Shown here one piece after another: positions 13,137-25,081 of a stretch of 64,000 nucleotides of DNA. The notes under the pieces are model-generated. The model saw nothing but the letters and a program-made list of their open reading frames with translations, was not told the DNA's origin and made no database searches. Within the stretch, counting starts at the first letter, position 1. Every line of letters starts with the position of its first letter. This DNA is from Lathyrus oleraceus (taxonomy: Eukaryota > Streptophyta > Magnoliopsida > Fabales > Fabaceae). The translations under genes were made by a program, and so were the position numbers. The stretch covers positions 76,060,109-76,124,108 of the forward strand of contig NC_066585.1 in NCBI RefSeq assembly GCF_024323335.1, written 5' to 3'.

Positions 13137-13346
13137 AACCCCATTTTTTGTATTCATTTCATTTTTATTATAAGCCCAAGGGGCAAACAAGTTTATTACT
13201 AATAAAAGTTTACTTTTTGGTGGTTTAAACAAATTTAAATCCTACGGTCCTTGAAAACATTGCATAAGCATCTACATACCATATTATTGCATCACGGGTT
13301 TCTTATGAACAGGTATCTTATCTTCTCGCTGTTTACCTCAGCAGAA

Positions 13347-15560
13347 ATGGCTCTTGAACAGACTGTCAAAGATCTCCAGGCTCAGAATGCATAATTCCAA
13401 GAGTTGATTCTGAACTTGTCCAAGGGGCAAGATGAGTTGAAGACATTGCTGGCTAAGAAGAAGAAGAAGACTAGAAGATCAGGAGGCCTTATCAATCTGG
13501 GAAGAAGATTCAGAGGCCCTATCAAGACAAAGGAACAGGTTGATGATTATGAGTCTGAAAATTCTGAGAAAGAGGGAGGTAGTCTCCATGATACTGTGGG
13601 AGATTCTGATTCTGAAGCAAATTATTATCATGATCCTAATGAAGATAAGTACAAGATGCTGGTGGATAGAATGAATGCTATGGAGTTACAAAAATCTTCT
13701 GGGCTGGATTTTGAAGATCTGAGTTTAATATCTGGAGTGGTTATACCTATTGGTTTCAAGGTTCCTGCTTTTATGGTGTATGATGGTGTCTCATGTCCCA
13801 AGCTGCATTTAAGATCCTATGTCCGGAGGATTCAACCACATACTGCTGATAAGAAGTTATGGATTCATTTCTTCCAAGAGAGCTTGTCTGGAGCTCAATT
13901 GGAATGGTACTATCAATTGGAGAGTGTCAATATCCGTGATTGGAATGATCTTACTGAGGCCTTCTACAGGCAATACCAATACAATGCTGATTTAGCACCT
14001 ACTCGCATGCAGCTACAAAGCATGTCAATGGGTGCTAAGGAGAATTTCAAGGAGTATGCCCAGAAATGGAGAGACCTGGCTGGCAGAGTTCAACCTCCTC
14101 TGACTGACAGGGAGCTAGTGGATATGTTTATGAGTACGCTGAATAGTCCTTTCTATAGTCACCTCATTGGAAGCTCATCATCTGGTTTCACTGAGCTGAT
14201 AATGACTGGAGAGCGTGTGGAAAGTGGCATAAGAAGTGGTAAGATACAGGTGGGTGCCTCTTCATCAAGCACTGCAAAGAAGCCCCTAGTGGAAAGAAGG
14301 AGTCTAATGCTGTGTATGGTCAACCTGGCCGTAACAGAAGTCACCAATCCGTAGGAGCAGTTCACATTTCTAATCCTACTCCTGCAACACCAGAGCTACC
14401 ACAGAGTAATCAACAGAAGCCTAGAAGACAATTCACCAAGATCAACATGTTACTGGCCCAAGCCTTGCAACACATGTTGAAAGGGGAACTCATTACTTTG
14501 AAGGACCCTCCTCAGAATCCTAATACTTCCTCTCCTCGGTACAATCCTAATGCACGATGTGCCTATCATTCTAATTGTCCGGGACATGACACCAACAATT
14601 GCTGGGTGCTGAAAAATAAGATTCAAGATATGATTGAAGCTGGGGAGATTGAATTTGACCCTCTTGGGACTCCAAATATGATTACTGCTCCCATGCCCAA
14701 TCATGAGAAGACTGTTAATGCTGTTGATGAAGTTTCATATGTTTCCTCAGTAGCAGATGTGACTACTCCCTTATCTATTATCAAGAAGAAGCTGGTGCAG
14801 GCTGGATTCTTTCCAGGTTGCAACGAGGACTGTTTTTATTGTGCCTACAAACCTGATAGCTGCTGGAAGTTGAAAGATGGTATTCAACGCCTCATGGACA
14901 ATTACACTATATTGTTTGAGAGAACTCCTTCTGTGGAAAGTATGTGTGAACACCTAACTCGAGGTAAGAAGTTTGAAGATGTGGATATGGTTGATAAAGT
15001 GCCAGTGAAGATTACCTCCAAAGGCCCTGTCAAGATCACTTCCAAGGGTCCTATCAAAATTACTGCTGAAGGCCTGGTGAAGACTGTTGCTGAAGTTAGA
15101 GTGCCTCCCATGATTATTACCACTTCTGGCCCTATTCCTTATACTTCTGATAAAGCTATACCCTGGAATTACGGTTCTGATGTTTATATCCATGGTGTTA
15201 AGCAGGAACCTTTGACTGATACACCTGTTACTGATGATAACCTTGATGTTGATAATATTGCTGGATCTAGTAAGATCACCAGAAGTGGAAGAATTTTCTC
15301 TCCTCCAGCTACCTCAAAAAATACAGTTCTTCCAACTACTACCTCCACTTCTGAGCCAAGTACTGATGCTCAAGGCAAAGGTCATGTGGTTGAACCTGTG
15401 CAAGCTGAAGCACCGACTGCTGAAAATATCTCTAAACAGATGGAAGAAGTGCTGAAGATCATTCGTAAGAGTGATTATGATATTGTTGACCAGTTGGGGC
15501 ATACTCCCTCCAAAATTTCCATGTTGTCTTTGTTGCTGTGTTCTGAGGCTCATGCTAAAG
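13347..15560 (+). pseudogene. Ogre gag, 5' portion of gag-protease ORF
   Basis: The ATG at 13347 opens MALEQTVKDLQAQNA, then an in-frame TAA at 13392 replaces what was probably a Gln codon. The frame continues with a basic stretch (AKKKKKTRR), an acidic linker and the gag core (residues about 130-270 of the long frame; WIHFFQESLSGAQLEWYYQL). A frameshift near 14290 moves the reading frame to that of 14312-15571, which has the gag C-terminus with paired Cys/His clusters (CAYHSNCPGHDTNNC, CFYCAYKPDSC). A short repeat of about 8 residues built on KITSKGPV lies at 15000-15090. The sequence is cut at 15560 by element B and resumes in frame at 42854. Confidence 0.85.
15556..15560. repeat. Target-site duplication of element B (left copy, TAAAG)
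   Basis: TAAAG before the B LTR is repeated at 42849-42853. Removing B plus one copy restores A's reading frame across the junction. Confidence 0.92.
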
Positions 15561-17025
15561 TGAAATTCTAGTTATCAGACTTTGGATGTCACACGGGTTG
15601 TTATGACATCCAATTCTGCACAGACAGGGATTATGCAGAACGTAAGTGCAGTAAATAACACAAGTAATTGTTTACCCAGTTCAGTCCAACATGACCTACA
15701 TCTGGGGGCTACCAAGCCAGGGAGGAAATCCACTATTAGTAGTATCAATTCAAAGCTAAACTCACCCGTTTACAACTTATCACTTAATCCCTACCCAATG
15801 CAATTTCAATCTTACACTAAGATCAGAGTTCCTACTCACTCCCCCTCAATCACCTCAGTGATTACTACCTTTAATCAATATTAAAGACAATTTGAAGTCA
15901 CACTTCAAACAACTCTTGATTGTGCTTCACAGCTTTAATCAAGATACACAGCACTCACGCTTAAAAGCTTTGAGCGACACAACACTTACAACTCAATGAA
16001 CACCCTATACCACAACAATCATCTACTTGATAATGGCCTGGCTTACAAGATACGTCTAATACAAGACTCACAAAAATACAGCAGTGAAGTATGATGGACA
16101 CACAAAATCTTCACGCCTCAAAATCCCCGAAACTGAATGAAGGAACGCCTTCCTTTTTATATTGCAGTACCTGGGCTTTTGCACCTGTATTCTCCTGAAT
16201 TTAAGGTCACACGAGTTCCCATAAATTCAAAATTTAGGTTACTAACAAATAGGCTATTTGTTAGGTTCATTAAATGTAACTTGGTTGTTGATTTCCTGGT
16301 TTTTCTCTAAGCTGTTGACTTCCTGAAGAATAGCCCAAGAAAAGCTGAAACAGAAAACTGAACAACCTACAATATAGCATATGCTGTCAGGAATGAATGT
16401 CACGACATTCAGCTTGACATCAAGGTCCATATGCTGAGTCTGTTTTTCAGAAAACAGACTGTATAATTTTGCTGACCTGTACATGATCAAAATGACCATA
16501 CTACAGTAACAGCTTACATTAATAAATGTCAAAGTATCCAATTTGACATTTACACATTTGGCCTTAAGTTAGTTCTGTTATCCTCTTGAAGAACAAACTA
16601 AGAAACATACTGAAGTGTAGCAGAACACCACTCTGTCTATTATTCAGTATATACTGTCCATGATGAATGTCATAACATCCAGTTTGACATTCATACAGTA
16701 GGCCTTATGCCAGGTCTGGTTCTTCCTTGATAACCAGACTGCAAATGAATACTGAGCTCTAACAGAACACCAACTGTTCTATTCCTCAGTAGCTGCTGAC
16801 AGGGATGAATGTCACAGTCTCCAGTTTGACATTCAATAAATCCTGTATTAGCTAATCCTGCAGTGACTACTCAAGTGTGTCATGACATCAGTCAAGACAT
16901 CAGAGTACATTTAGATATTCTAACCTACAATGTAGTCACATAAACATACCATGTCATGACATCAGTCAAGACATTAGTAACCAGTTAGTGTTTTACCATA
17001 TAATGCAGCCAATTAAGCACCTACA
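15561..17025 (-). repeat. 3' LTR of element B
   Basis: The LTR is 1465 bp and reads TGTAGGTGC...TTTCA on the minus strand. It matches 41384-42848. From 16390 to 16980 it holds about six imperfect dyads built from GAATGTCA and TGACATTC or TGTCATGACATC. Confidence 0.95.
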
Positions 17026-17706
17026 AACTCCCCCTTTGGCAAATTTTTGGCTAAAACACTTTGATCCCCATAACAGAGTTCATAGCAGCGGAATCACACA
17101 CCTAGCAGGAAATAAGCTTAGCTAATACACTCAGAGTGGCAACACACTCACACACATGGAAGTTAAATAAAAACTTCACAAAGCAGCACACATACAGAAG
17201 TTAAATCAAAAATCTAAACTTCAACACACAGCAGCTGCAGGGGAGGGAATCTGTCATGAGAGTCTGTTGTAGAGACCCACTCTGTTTGTCAGGGGTGGTT
17301 ATTACTCCCCCTTTTTGTCAAAAATGTTGCCAAAGCCAACAACATAACCAGAGAACAATGACAGAGTTACAGACTTGGTTTTACTTCACAGTTTCAACCA
17401 AGTTAGCATCCACTTGATCTTGCTTCACAGCTTTGATCAAGTAATCACCCACTTCTGCTTTACAGTAGGTACCACCATATCAGATGCCATGATTTTGTTT
17501 CTGACATCCAGAACCACTCCTGCATGAACAACATCCTTGAACTCCTGCAGGTACATTGGCCTTCGCACGGTAGGGTGTCTCCTTACCCTCTTGTAGCCAC
17601 ACTCGTTGCAAGTAGCATAGCTATGATCTGTTGATCAATCAGAGCATAATACCAATTGTTTAATAGGCAGAGATATTAAACAATACATCCCAAACATCAG
17701 TGGTTG
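17026..17706 (-). other. 3' untranslated region and polypurine tract of element B
   Basis: Next to the LTR the minus strand reads GCCAAAGGGGGAGTT (17026-17040), a polypurine tract for second-strand priming. The rest up to the pol stop at 17707 has no open frame of coding character, and a second short purine-rich AAAAAGGGGGAG lies near 17307-17320. Confidence 0.8.
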
Positions 17707-18915
17707 CTATAAGGTCTCAGAGAGACATATTCCCATTTTGCTCCTTAAGTTTTCAAACTGAGTAGCATCCAGAGCCTTTGTAAATATGTCAGCCAGTTGA
17801 AGGTCCGTGGCTACATGTTCCAAAGTGATCACCTTGTCTTCCACCAGATCTCTGATGAAGTGGTGCCTAATGTCAATATGTTTGGTCCTGCTGTGTTGGA
17901 TGGGATTCTTGGAGATATTGATGGCACTGAGATTATCACAGAACAATGTCATGACATTTTGAGTGACATTGTACTCAGTAATCATCTGTTTCATCCAAAC
18001 CAGTTGGGAACAACTGCTTCCAGCAGCTATGTATTCAGCCTCTGCAGTGGACAGAGAAACACAATTCTGCTTCTTGCTGAACCAAGATATGAGATTGTCT
18101 CCTAAGAAGAAACATCCACCTGATGTGCTTTTTCTGTCATCAGCACTCCCAGCCCAGTCAGCATCACAGTACCCAGATAGGACAGGCTCAGACCCATGTG
18201 AATACAGCATCCCATAGTCACAAGTCCCATTGATGTACTTGAGAATTCTTTTGACTTGATTCAAGTGGATCACCTTAGGCTCTGCTTGGTATCTAGCACA
18301 TACTCCAACTGCATAAGAAATGTCAGGTCTACTTGCAGTTAGGTAAAGTAGGCTTCCTATCATGCTTCTATACAAGCATTGATCAACACCAGGCCCTCCT
18401 TCATCTTTGGTTAACTTCAGATGAGTAGGCGCAGGAGTCATCTTGTGCCTAGCATTATCCATACCAAACTTCTTAACTATGTTCTTGGCATACTTGCTTT
18501 GGGAGAGAAACATAGAGTCCTCCATTTGGTTTACTTGCATTCCAAGGAAATAGGTCAGTTCTCCAACTAGACTCATTTCAAACTCGGATTGCATCTGGTG
18601 AACAAATTGTTGAACCATTTGTTCTGACATTCCACCAAAGACTATATCATCCACATAGATTTGAGCAATCATGATTTTGTCGTCTTCATCCTTCACAAAT
18701 AAGGTTTTATCTATTCCACCTTTTCTGTATCCATTTGAGGTTAGAAATTCGGTCAACCTTTCATACCATGCTCTAGGTGCTTGTTTCAACCCATACAAGG
18801 CTTTCCTCAACTTGTATACATGCTTAGGTTGGTTAGGATCACAGAACCCTTTAGGTTGTTCCACAAAGACTTCTTCATTCAAGTAGCCATTCAAGAATGC
18901 ACTCTTCACATCCAT
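17707..18915 (-). pseudogene. Element B pol, reverse transcriptase C-terminal half and RNase H
   Basis: A 402-residue open frame starts at [16 protein letters not shown], the usual mid-RT motif of copia. The catalytic YVDD is near residue 88 (YVDDIVFGG). RNase H follows, with DADWAG, STAEAEYIA and the C-terminal DIRHHFIRD and LADIFTKAL. The frame is intact but separated from the N-terminal half of RT by a one-base insertion in an A-run at about 18916-18925 (LKV-stop in one frame, KFKLFQMD in the other). SIRE-lineage assignment rests on overall pattern. Confidence 0.9.
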
Positions 18916-20827
18916 TTGGAATAGTTTAAACTTTTAGGATGCATGCTACCCCTAACAACAATCTGATGGACTCAAGCCTGGCCACAGGAGCAAATGTCTC
19001 ATCAAAATCTACCCCTTTAACTTGAGTGTATCCTTGAGCTACTAGTCTTGCTTTATTCCTAGTAATTACTCCTTTCTCATCAGATTTGTTTTTGTAGATC
19101 CACTTGGTACCAATGATGTTGGTCCCTTCAGGTCTTGGAACTAGCTCCCATACTTCATTCCTTTTGAATTGCTCAAGTTCCTCTTGCATGGCACTGGTCC
19201 AGTATTCGTCAGTCAGGGCTTCTTTCACATTCTTTGGTTCAACCTTGGATACAAAGCAGGAATTTGAGCTTATTCCCCGTGACCTGGTAGTCACACCACT
19301 ATTGGGATCCCCTATGATAAGATCCTTAGGGTGGTCTTTCTGAATTCTGATAGATGGCACTTTGGTGGTTGCATCTGCTTCACATTCAGGAGGAGGTTCC
19401 TCTACTTCTTCAGACTTGACTGGAATGTCAGTTGAACTGTCAAGGAATGTTTCAACATCCTCCATGACATCGGTTCCTTCCTCTTTATCGTCCACAATAA
19501 CATTTATGGATTCCATCAGGACATTGGTCCTGTAGTTGAACACTCTGTAGGCTTTGCTGTTAGTGGAGTATCCCAGAAATATACCCTTATCACTTTTGGG
19601 ATCTAGCTTCCTTCTCTGTTCACGATCTGTGAGAATGTAGCATTTACTTCCAAAGATATGAAAGTACTTCACAGTGGGTTTTCTGCCTTTCCATATTTCA
19701 TACAGAGTGAAGGAGGTTCCTTTTCTCAAGGTGACTCTGTTGTGAACATAACACGCGGTATTCATTGCTTCAGCCCAGAAGTGCATGGGGAGCTTCTTTG
19801 CATGAATCATTGCCCTGGCAGATTCTTGAATAGTTCTATTTTTTCTTTCAACTATTCCATTCTGCTGAGGGGTTATAGGGGAGGAGAACTCATGACTTAT
19901 TCCTTCAGAAGAGCAAAACTCATCAAACTTGGAATTCTTGAACTCCGTACCATGATCACTTCTAATCCTGACCACACAACTGTCCTTTTCCCTTTGAAGT
20001 CTTATGCACAGGTCTTTGAAGACATCAAATGTATCTGACTTCTCTCTGATGAAGCTTATCCACGTGTATCTGGAATGGTCATCAACCACCACGCAAGCAT
20101 ATTTCTTCCCACCAAGGCTTTCAACCTGCATGGGTCCCATTAAATCCATGTGCAGCAGTTCCAGAACTCTGGAGGTTGTGGGATGTCCCAGCTTTGGATG
20201 TGACATCTTGGTTTGCTTGCCCACCTGGCATTCTCCACCGACTCTTCCTTCATCAATAAGAAGCTTTGGAATTCCTCTGACTGCTTCCTTGGATATAATC
20301 TTCTTCATTCCCCGTAAGTGGAGATGTCCAAGACGTCTATGCCACAGCTTCACCTCCTGTTCTCCCTTGGTTGAGGAGCATATTGTTGAAAAGTTAGAGA
20401 CATTAGGTTCCCACAGATAACAGTTATCTTTGGACCTGGTTCCTCTCATAACTTCCTGATTGTCACCATTAGTCACAATGCATAGCTCCTTAGTAAACCG
20501 AACATGAAACCCTTGATCACACAGCTGACTTATGCTGATGAGGTTTGCAGTTAGTCCTCTTACTAACAGCACATTATTCAGTTTTGGAACTCCATAGCAG
20601 TCCAGCTTACCCACACCTTTTATTTTTCCTTTGGCACCATCACCAAAGGTCACATAGCTGGTAGTGTGAGGTTGAATATCTACCAGTAGATTTTCCATAC
20701 CAGTCATATGTCTTGAGCATCCACTGTCAAAGTACCATTCTTCTCTGGTAGAAGCCCTTAGAGCAGTGTGTGCTATCCTAGCATACCATTGTTGCTTCTT
20801 GATGGGAACATAACGCTTATATGGTTT
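18916..20827 (-). pseudogene. Element B protease, integrase and N-terminal RT
   Basis: Upstream of the longest ATG (20707) the frame is open back to D at 20827 and contains the protease active site [15 protein letters not shown]. Next is the GAG-pre-integrase His/Cys zinc motif ([23 protein letters not shown]). The integrase core has its Asp at LLHMDLMGP, Asp at IRSDHGTEF and Glu at [11 protein letters not shown], then the RT N-terminus ([24 protein letters not shown]). It ends in a frameshift at 18916-18925. The frame joins B gag in frame when D is removed. Confidence 0.9.
20823..20827. repeat. Target-site duplication of element D (left copy, GGTTT)
   Basis: GGTTT before the D LTR is repeated at 31732-31736. 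Removing D with one copy reconnects B gag to B protease in frame. Confidence 0.92.
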
Positions 20828-22516
20828 TGTTAGACGGTGTGGCTAGTGATCGAGAGGGGGGGGGGGTGAATAGATCACCTCTTTTTAATTTAACGGATTT
20901 GAAATTTTATCAGAGTTTTCAAAGTTGGCGGAAAAATTTGTCCCGAATCGACTTCCGTCTATTCTGAACCGCTACTAGAAAGCCGGACACACAAGTTTAA
21001 TTGCTGGATTTTAATGAGAATGACAGAACCAATTCACACCAGAATTTTAACTAATTGAATGCACTTATCATTAAAGTCTATTTCCAATGAATAAAATCTA
21101 GCTAACCGTTTTATCAAACAGTTGGCGTGTATGTAATTGATGATAAACAGCAATGGAGTTTGATTAAAAGTTTTCTTGCCACTGCTGTCTTGCAAAAGGA
21201 ACAATCACCACAAACTAACTGAATTTGCGAAAACAGTTTGAAAAACGTAAAGAGGAGTAAGATAAGAAAACGATACGCAGAGATTTGGTAAGGAAGTTTC
21301 CCACGTCGTCCTCGCGTGTGGGTACGTCTCCCTCTCAATTTCAAATGAAATTGAGAACTTTGATTATCAATTTTTGCCGAATCCATTGATACAAGGTTAT
21401 GATACAAAGACAGAATTCTAAACTCTAAGAACTTCTTCTTGTATGAACCTTCACTTGATCTGAGCACGATCAAGATTTTCCTGCACGAAATTGCAAACAA
21501 TTCACCGGTTCCACGACCTGCTTGCGAAATCCTCCGATCTCCAAACGCAACGCTGCGGCTGAATATGTTCTGCAAACGTGACTCCCAACCCTCAAGAACA
21601 CTCCAGTTCTTGAAGGACAAACCAGTAGGTTTTTCCTAGAAACCCCCTTCAATCTTCAACTCAGCTAGATCCTCGATCGTTCCACTGCAAACCACAGCTA
21701 GATCCTTGATCGTACCACTGAACGTTATCTCGATGCTTCTTTAATCCAAAGAACAAGAATGGTTATGTGTAAATGTTCTTGAAGAAAAGTGATTGAGAAG
21801 ATGAAGAAGATGAAGTCTCTTTCAGGTTTCTAATTGCTCTCAAACAATTGCTCCAACACTGCTTTTGATCTTGTGTTCAATTGTTTTCCCTCAATGAATT
21901 CGTTGTTTTGCACTGCTGTTATAACCTGTCTTATATATGCTGCAAAACAGTTGCTGTTATAACACAAAACAGCTTTATGTATTGATACATAATAGTGTGC
22001 ATCGATGCATACTGTAGGATATGTGAATTTTTGGTGAAATTGATTATTCATGTATCGATGCAAAAGTCGTGTGTATCGATGCATGTTATTATTACACTAG
22101 TATGTATCGATGCCTGATGCGTATGTGTTGATACACAGACTGTTTCAATTAGTCATGTATCGATGCAGGGATCGTGTGGATCGATGCATAGAGTCTTTTG
22201 CCTTTCATGTATTGATGCATGACTCGTATGCATCGATGCATACTGAACAAAAATGTTTTGTGATTTATCACATGCTGTGTGTATCGATGTAGAGGTTTAT
22301 GTATTGATGCATACTGACACCAAATGCATTTTAATTGTTATTTTGAGGGAAGTATCAATGTAGGTCTATATGTACAGTTATGCAACAATAGAGTGGGATG
22401 AAAAATATAATAAAACACACATGTATCATGTAATGCAATGCACAACCAACATTTGGATGATGATCACACAATTTGCTATCATTAAAAATTAATTCAAGGT
22501 AAAGAATTCTCTCACA
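20828..22516 (-). repeat. 3' LTR of element D
   Basis: On the minus strand it begins TGTGAGAGAATTC and ends CCGTCTAACA. A G-run of 11 at 20856-20866 is 7 long in the other LTR. Between 21974 and 22345 are about twelve copies of a motif close to TGTATCGATGCA, mostly in pairs. Confidence 0.95.
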
Positions 22517-22933
22517 AACTCCCCCTTTTTGATGATGGCAAATTCTTGGCAAGATGTGTGATACTCCCCCTGAGTTTGTGCATATCTGCATTTTCTCCCC
22601 CTTTGTCAACATCAAAAAGAGGAGGAAACAAATTTATCAAGGTAGCATAGTGTAGCAGGACATGGCAAAAAATGGATAACAGGCTATCAATCACAAAGAA
22701 TGTAGCTTCAAAGTAAAGAATCATTCACAAAGAATGAAGAATAAGGGCAATAACAATAGAGATAAACAGAATTAGAAAAGCATTTTAAAGATACGAACGA
22801 GTTTAAGAGTTACATAAGCTAAACCATATATTGTGCAACAAAATAGAACTTGAGCAATATGAAATGAAATGCAGTGAGATGAAAAGATGGTTGGTTAATT
22901 TGGATTGTTGCCACCACAAGACTCCTCATCATG
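22517..22933 (-). other. Polypurine tract and 3' untranslated region of element D
   Basis: The minus strand reads AAAAAGGGGGAGTT next to the LTR (22517-22530), the second-strand primer. The remaining sequence down to the envelope-like stop at 22934 is noncoding; it contains a second purine-rich stretch (AAAGGGGGAG) near 22595-22604. Confidence 0.8.
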
Positions 22934-24418
22934 TCAGTCAGGATCTCTGTAGCTTGGCGGAGGCGGAGGAGGAGGCATTGTGTCTGGATTTTGGCCCATG
23001 AAGGAGTATTGCCTAAATCGGTTCTGAACTTCAATGCTTCTAAAGCTGTCCATAATACCAGGATTTTCACGGCAGTCGTCCATAAAGCCGGACATTTCGT
23101 TGTAGAAAACCTGATGCCATTTAACCAAGTCTTGGTGCCAAGCGTGTTGATTCTGATACATCCGTGTATGCTCATCATGCCAGTCCCGATGCTCGTTGTG
23201 CCATTCAGATTGTTGAACATGCCAGTACCGTGCTTCTTCATGGCGTTCTTTGTTGACAATTTCCATCTGTTGAAGCATATGAGTGATGTCCGCATTTGGT
23301 GTTGAGGCTGAAGTACCACCGGAGAATGGAGGGGCTGTAGGTTCAGGTACGTAGTTGGTAGGAGACCACCTTCGTGGCACCCAATCACCCCAACCAGTAT
23401 TGGCCTCAGCTTGTGGTGCATCTGTTTCGGCCGCATCCTGCATTTCTTCATCAGGCTGATCTTCAGCAACATGGATGCGTTCCGAGGGCACGTCAAAGTT
23501 GTAAATTCTGGTTTTGGATTTTCTTTCGAAGAAATAGAAACATTTGCGGTCCTTGTCCCACCGATATCCCATATGCGATAGAGTGGCAGAGTCAAACTCT
23601 TGAGCAGCAGATGGAGATAGGAGAGGAACAATAGGTATTGCAACTTTCCAAAACTTAAGAATTTTCATTATTTGAGAGGCATAACCTAGAGCCACATTCT
23701 TGGAGCTGTCTCGCACAAAAAATAGACGTTTTACAAAGTAGTTCGCCCAATTTAGGAGAACCTTATTTTGCAGAATGTAGAGAAGATGTATGCTAGGCCT
23801 ATCCAACCGAGAGTGTCCACTGTTTGTTGGACGCAGAATATGTGTGATAATCCAGTGAAGAATACGCGGAGTTTGCTTGATTATACCTGACGTGACGTGT
23901 TCATCCTCACTCAGCGGTCTATCAATCTTTAGGATAGAAGTTGTAAAGTCCTTCATGTCACATTCAGGATCAAAATGCAGGTCATGCCAGCACTTGAAAA
24001 CCATCGATGGAGACGGCATTTGAAATACCATTTCCCAATCAGAGGCTTCAAAGGTATATGTTCTGACTCCGATAGAACACCGGAACATATAGCCTCTACC
24101 AGTTTGTAAGCCAGCATAAAAGACCCGAATGAAATCCTCATGATAATCATCCTTTGTGGACAGAAACGACCCAAGTCTTTGTGCATGTAAGAGTTCAACT
24201 ACTTCATTTAGGTGTAGGTGAATGGCATCTGTTTTATCAAAGACGTGAGGTTTCATGACTAACCTTGTCTTGAAGGACTCTTCAAATTCAGCAGCAACAG
24301 CAGGATGAAGTAGCTCTAAGGCATTTGAAGGAACTTCTGGTGGTTGCTGAGATGTACCGGCTGTTTCCTTTCCCTTTCCTTTTCCTTTGGCTCTGGCTGG
24401 AATAGTGCGTGGAGGCAT
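22934..24418 (-). CDS. Envelope-like third ORF of element D
   Basis: This 494-residue ORF follows pol on the same strand, the position of the env-like gene in SIRE elements. It opens with a Lys/Gly-rich basic tract (ARAKGKGKGKETAG). Residues about 60-300 form a helical domain with YTFEASDWEMVF and ILHWIITHILRPTNSGH, which resembles the plant transposase-32/'putative plant transposon protein' fold. An acidic linker (about 325-345) follows. At residues 398-439 there are six consecutive heptads with an aromatic residue at the same position (YWH, EWH, DWH, RMY, AWH, KWH). The tail is Pro-rich (PPPPPPP). I see no signal peptide and no convincing membrane span, so 'envelope' is a positional name only; its function is unknown. 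The frame is intact. Confidence 0.8.
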   Translation of the reverse strand: MPPRTIPARAKGKGKGKETAGTSQQPPEVPSNALELLHPAVAAEFEESFKTRLVMKPHVFDKTDAIHLHLNEVVELLHAQRLGSFLSTKDDYHEDFIRVFYAGLQTGRGYMFRCSIGVRTYTFEASDWEMVFQMPSPSMVFKCWHDLHFDPECDMKDFTTSILKIDRPLSEDEHVTSGIIKQTPRILHWIITHILRPTNSGHSRLDRPSIHLLYILQNKVLLNWANYFVKRLFFVRDSSKNVALGYASQIMKILKFWKVAIPIVPLLSPSAAQEFDSATLSHMGYRWDKDRKCFYFFERKSKTRIYNFDVPSERIHVAEDQPDEEMQDAAETDAPQAEANTGWGDWVPRRWSPTNYVPEPTAPPFSGGTSASTPNADITHMLQQMEIVNKERHEEARYWHVQQSEWHNEHRDWHDEHTRMYQNQHAWHQDLVKWHQVFYNEMSGFMDDCRENPGIMDSFRSIEVQNRFRQYSFMGQNPDTMPPPPPPPSYRDPD

Positions 24419-24770
24419 GGTGATGTGAGATTTAGGGTTTGAGAGAGAGAGTGAAGATGAGGAGGATTAGGGTTAGCCACTGGTTTTGGGGTTTTTGAGG
24501 GCAGATGATATGAAGTAATGAGATAGGAAGTGATATGATTGGCTGATGTGTCGATGCATGAGAGAGAAAGAAATGCATTTAATTCAGATAGCATCAGTAT
24601 GTATCGATGCAGAGGGTCATGCGTCGATGCCAAATATTCACAATTGGCATGTGTATCGATACATGCGATGGATGCATCGATGCATCCTGAAGCAGTTTTT
24701 AAAAAAATTTGAATTTCAGTATGTATGGGTCGATGCATGCTTCGTTTGTGTCGATGCATACTGATGTTGA
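24419..24770 (-). promoter_or_regulatory. Leader and possible internal promoter of the envelope-like ORF
   Basis: On the minus strand, 24763-24547 carries about seven to eight copies of the TCGATGCAT-type motif also found in D's LTRs. A CCAAT box follows (ATTGG on plus at 24538-24542). Two telo-box motifs (ACCCTAA, near 24467-24476; AAACCCTAA near 24431-24440) and a CT-rich tract come next, directly before the ATG at 24418. The features are visible. That they form a promoter is inference; a spliced subgenomic RNA is the alternative. Confidence 0.5.
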
Positions 24771-25081
24771 ACTAGCTTTAAATGAGTTTTAATGCAGTAT
24801 GAATATGCATTATGCACTATGTCATGATGATTATGCTCAACAGAGATTCAGAAGTCAAATTGTTAATGTGCACACAATATGGACAAGGAGTATATGCAAA
24901 CAAATTTTATATCAACTAGAGTAAGAACATTTGTTCTAACATACACAATCACTTAGCAATAAGAAAATTGTAGAAAGGATTGATATTACCTCTGTTGGAG
25001 AACTCTTGTGATGGATAATTGACATCTAAAACAGCTCTTATCAACCATGGTGAGGCATAATATAATTAAGAGGTAACATGC
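24771..25081 (-). other. Spacer between pol and the envelope-like leader
   Basis: Noncoding spacer after the pol TAA stop. It contains a possible splice donor AGAG-GTAATATC near 24985-24996 on the minus strand. Nothing else is recognisable. Confidence 0.4.

Noticed and set aside
20004..20420. 138-codon plus-strand frame opposite B integrase
   Set aside because: It is antisense to a clear integrase domain with no independent support.
21114..21620. 168-codon minus-strand frame within the D LTR (repeated at 30328-30867)
   Set aside because: It lies in R-U5 of the LTR, has no recognisable domain, and differs in its N-terminus between the LTRs through a one-base indel.
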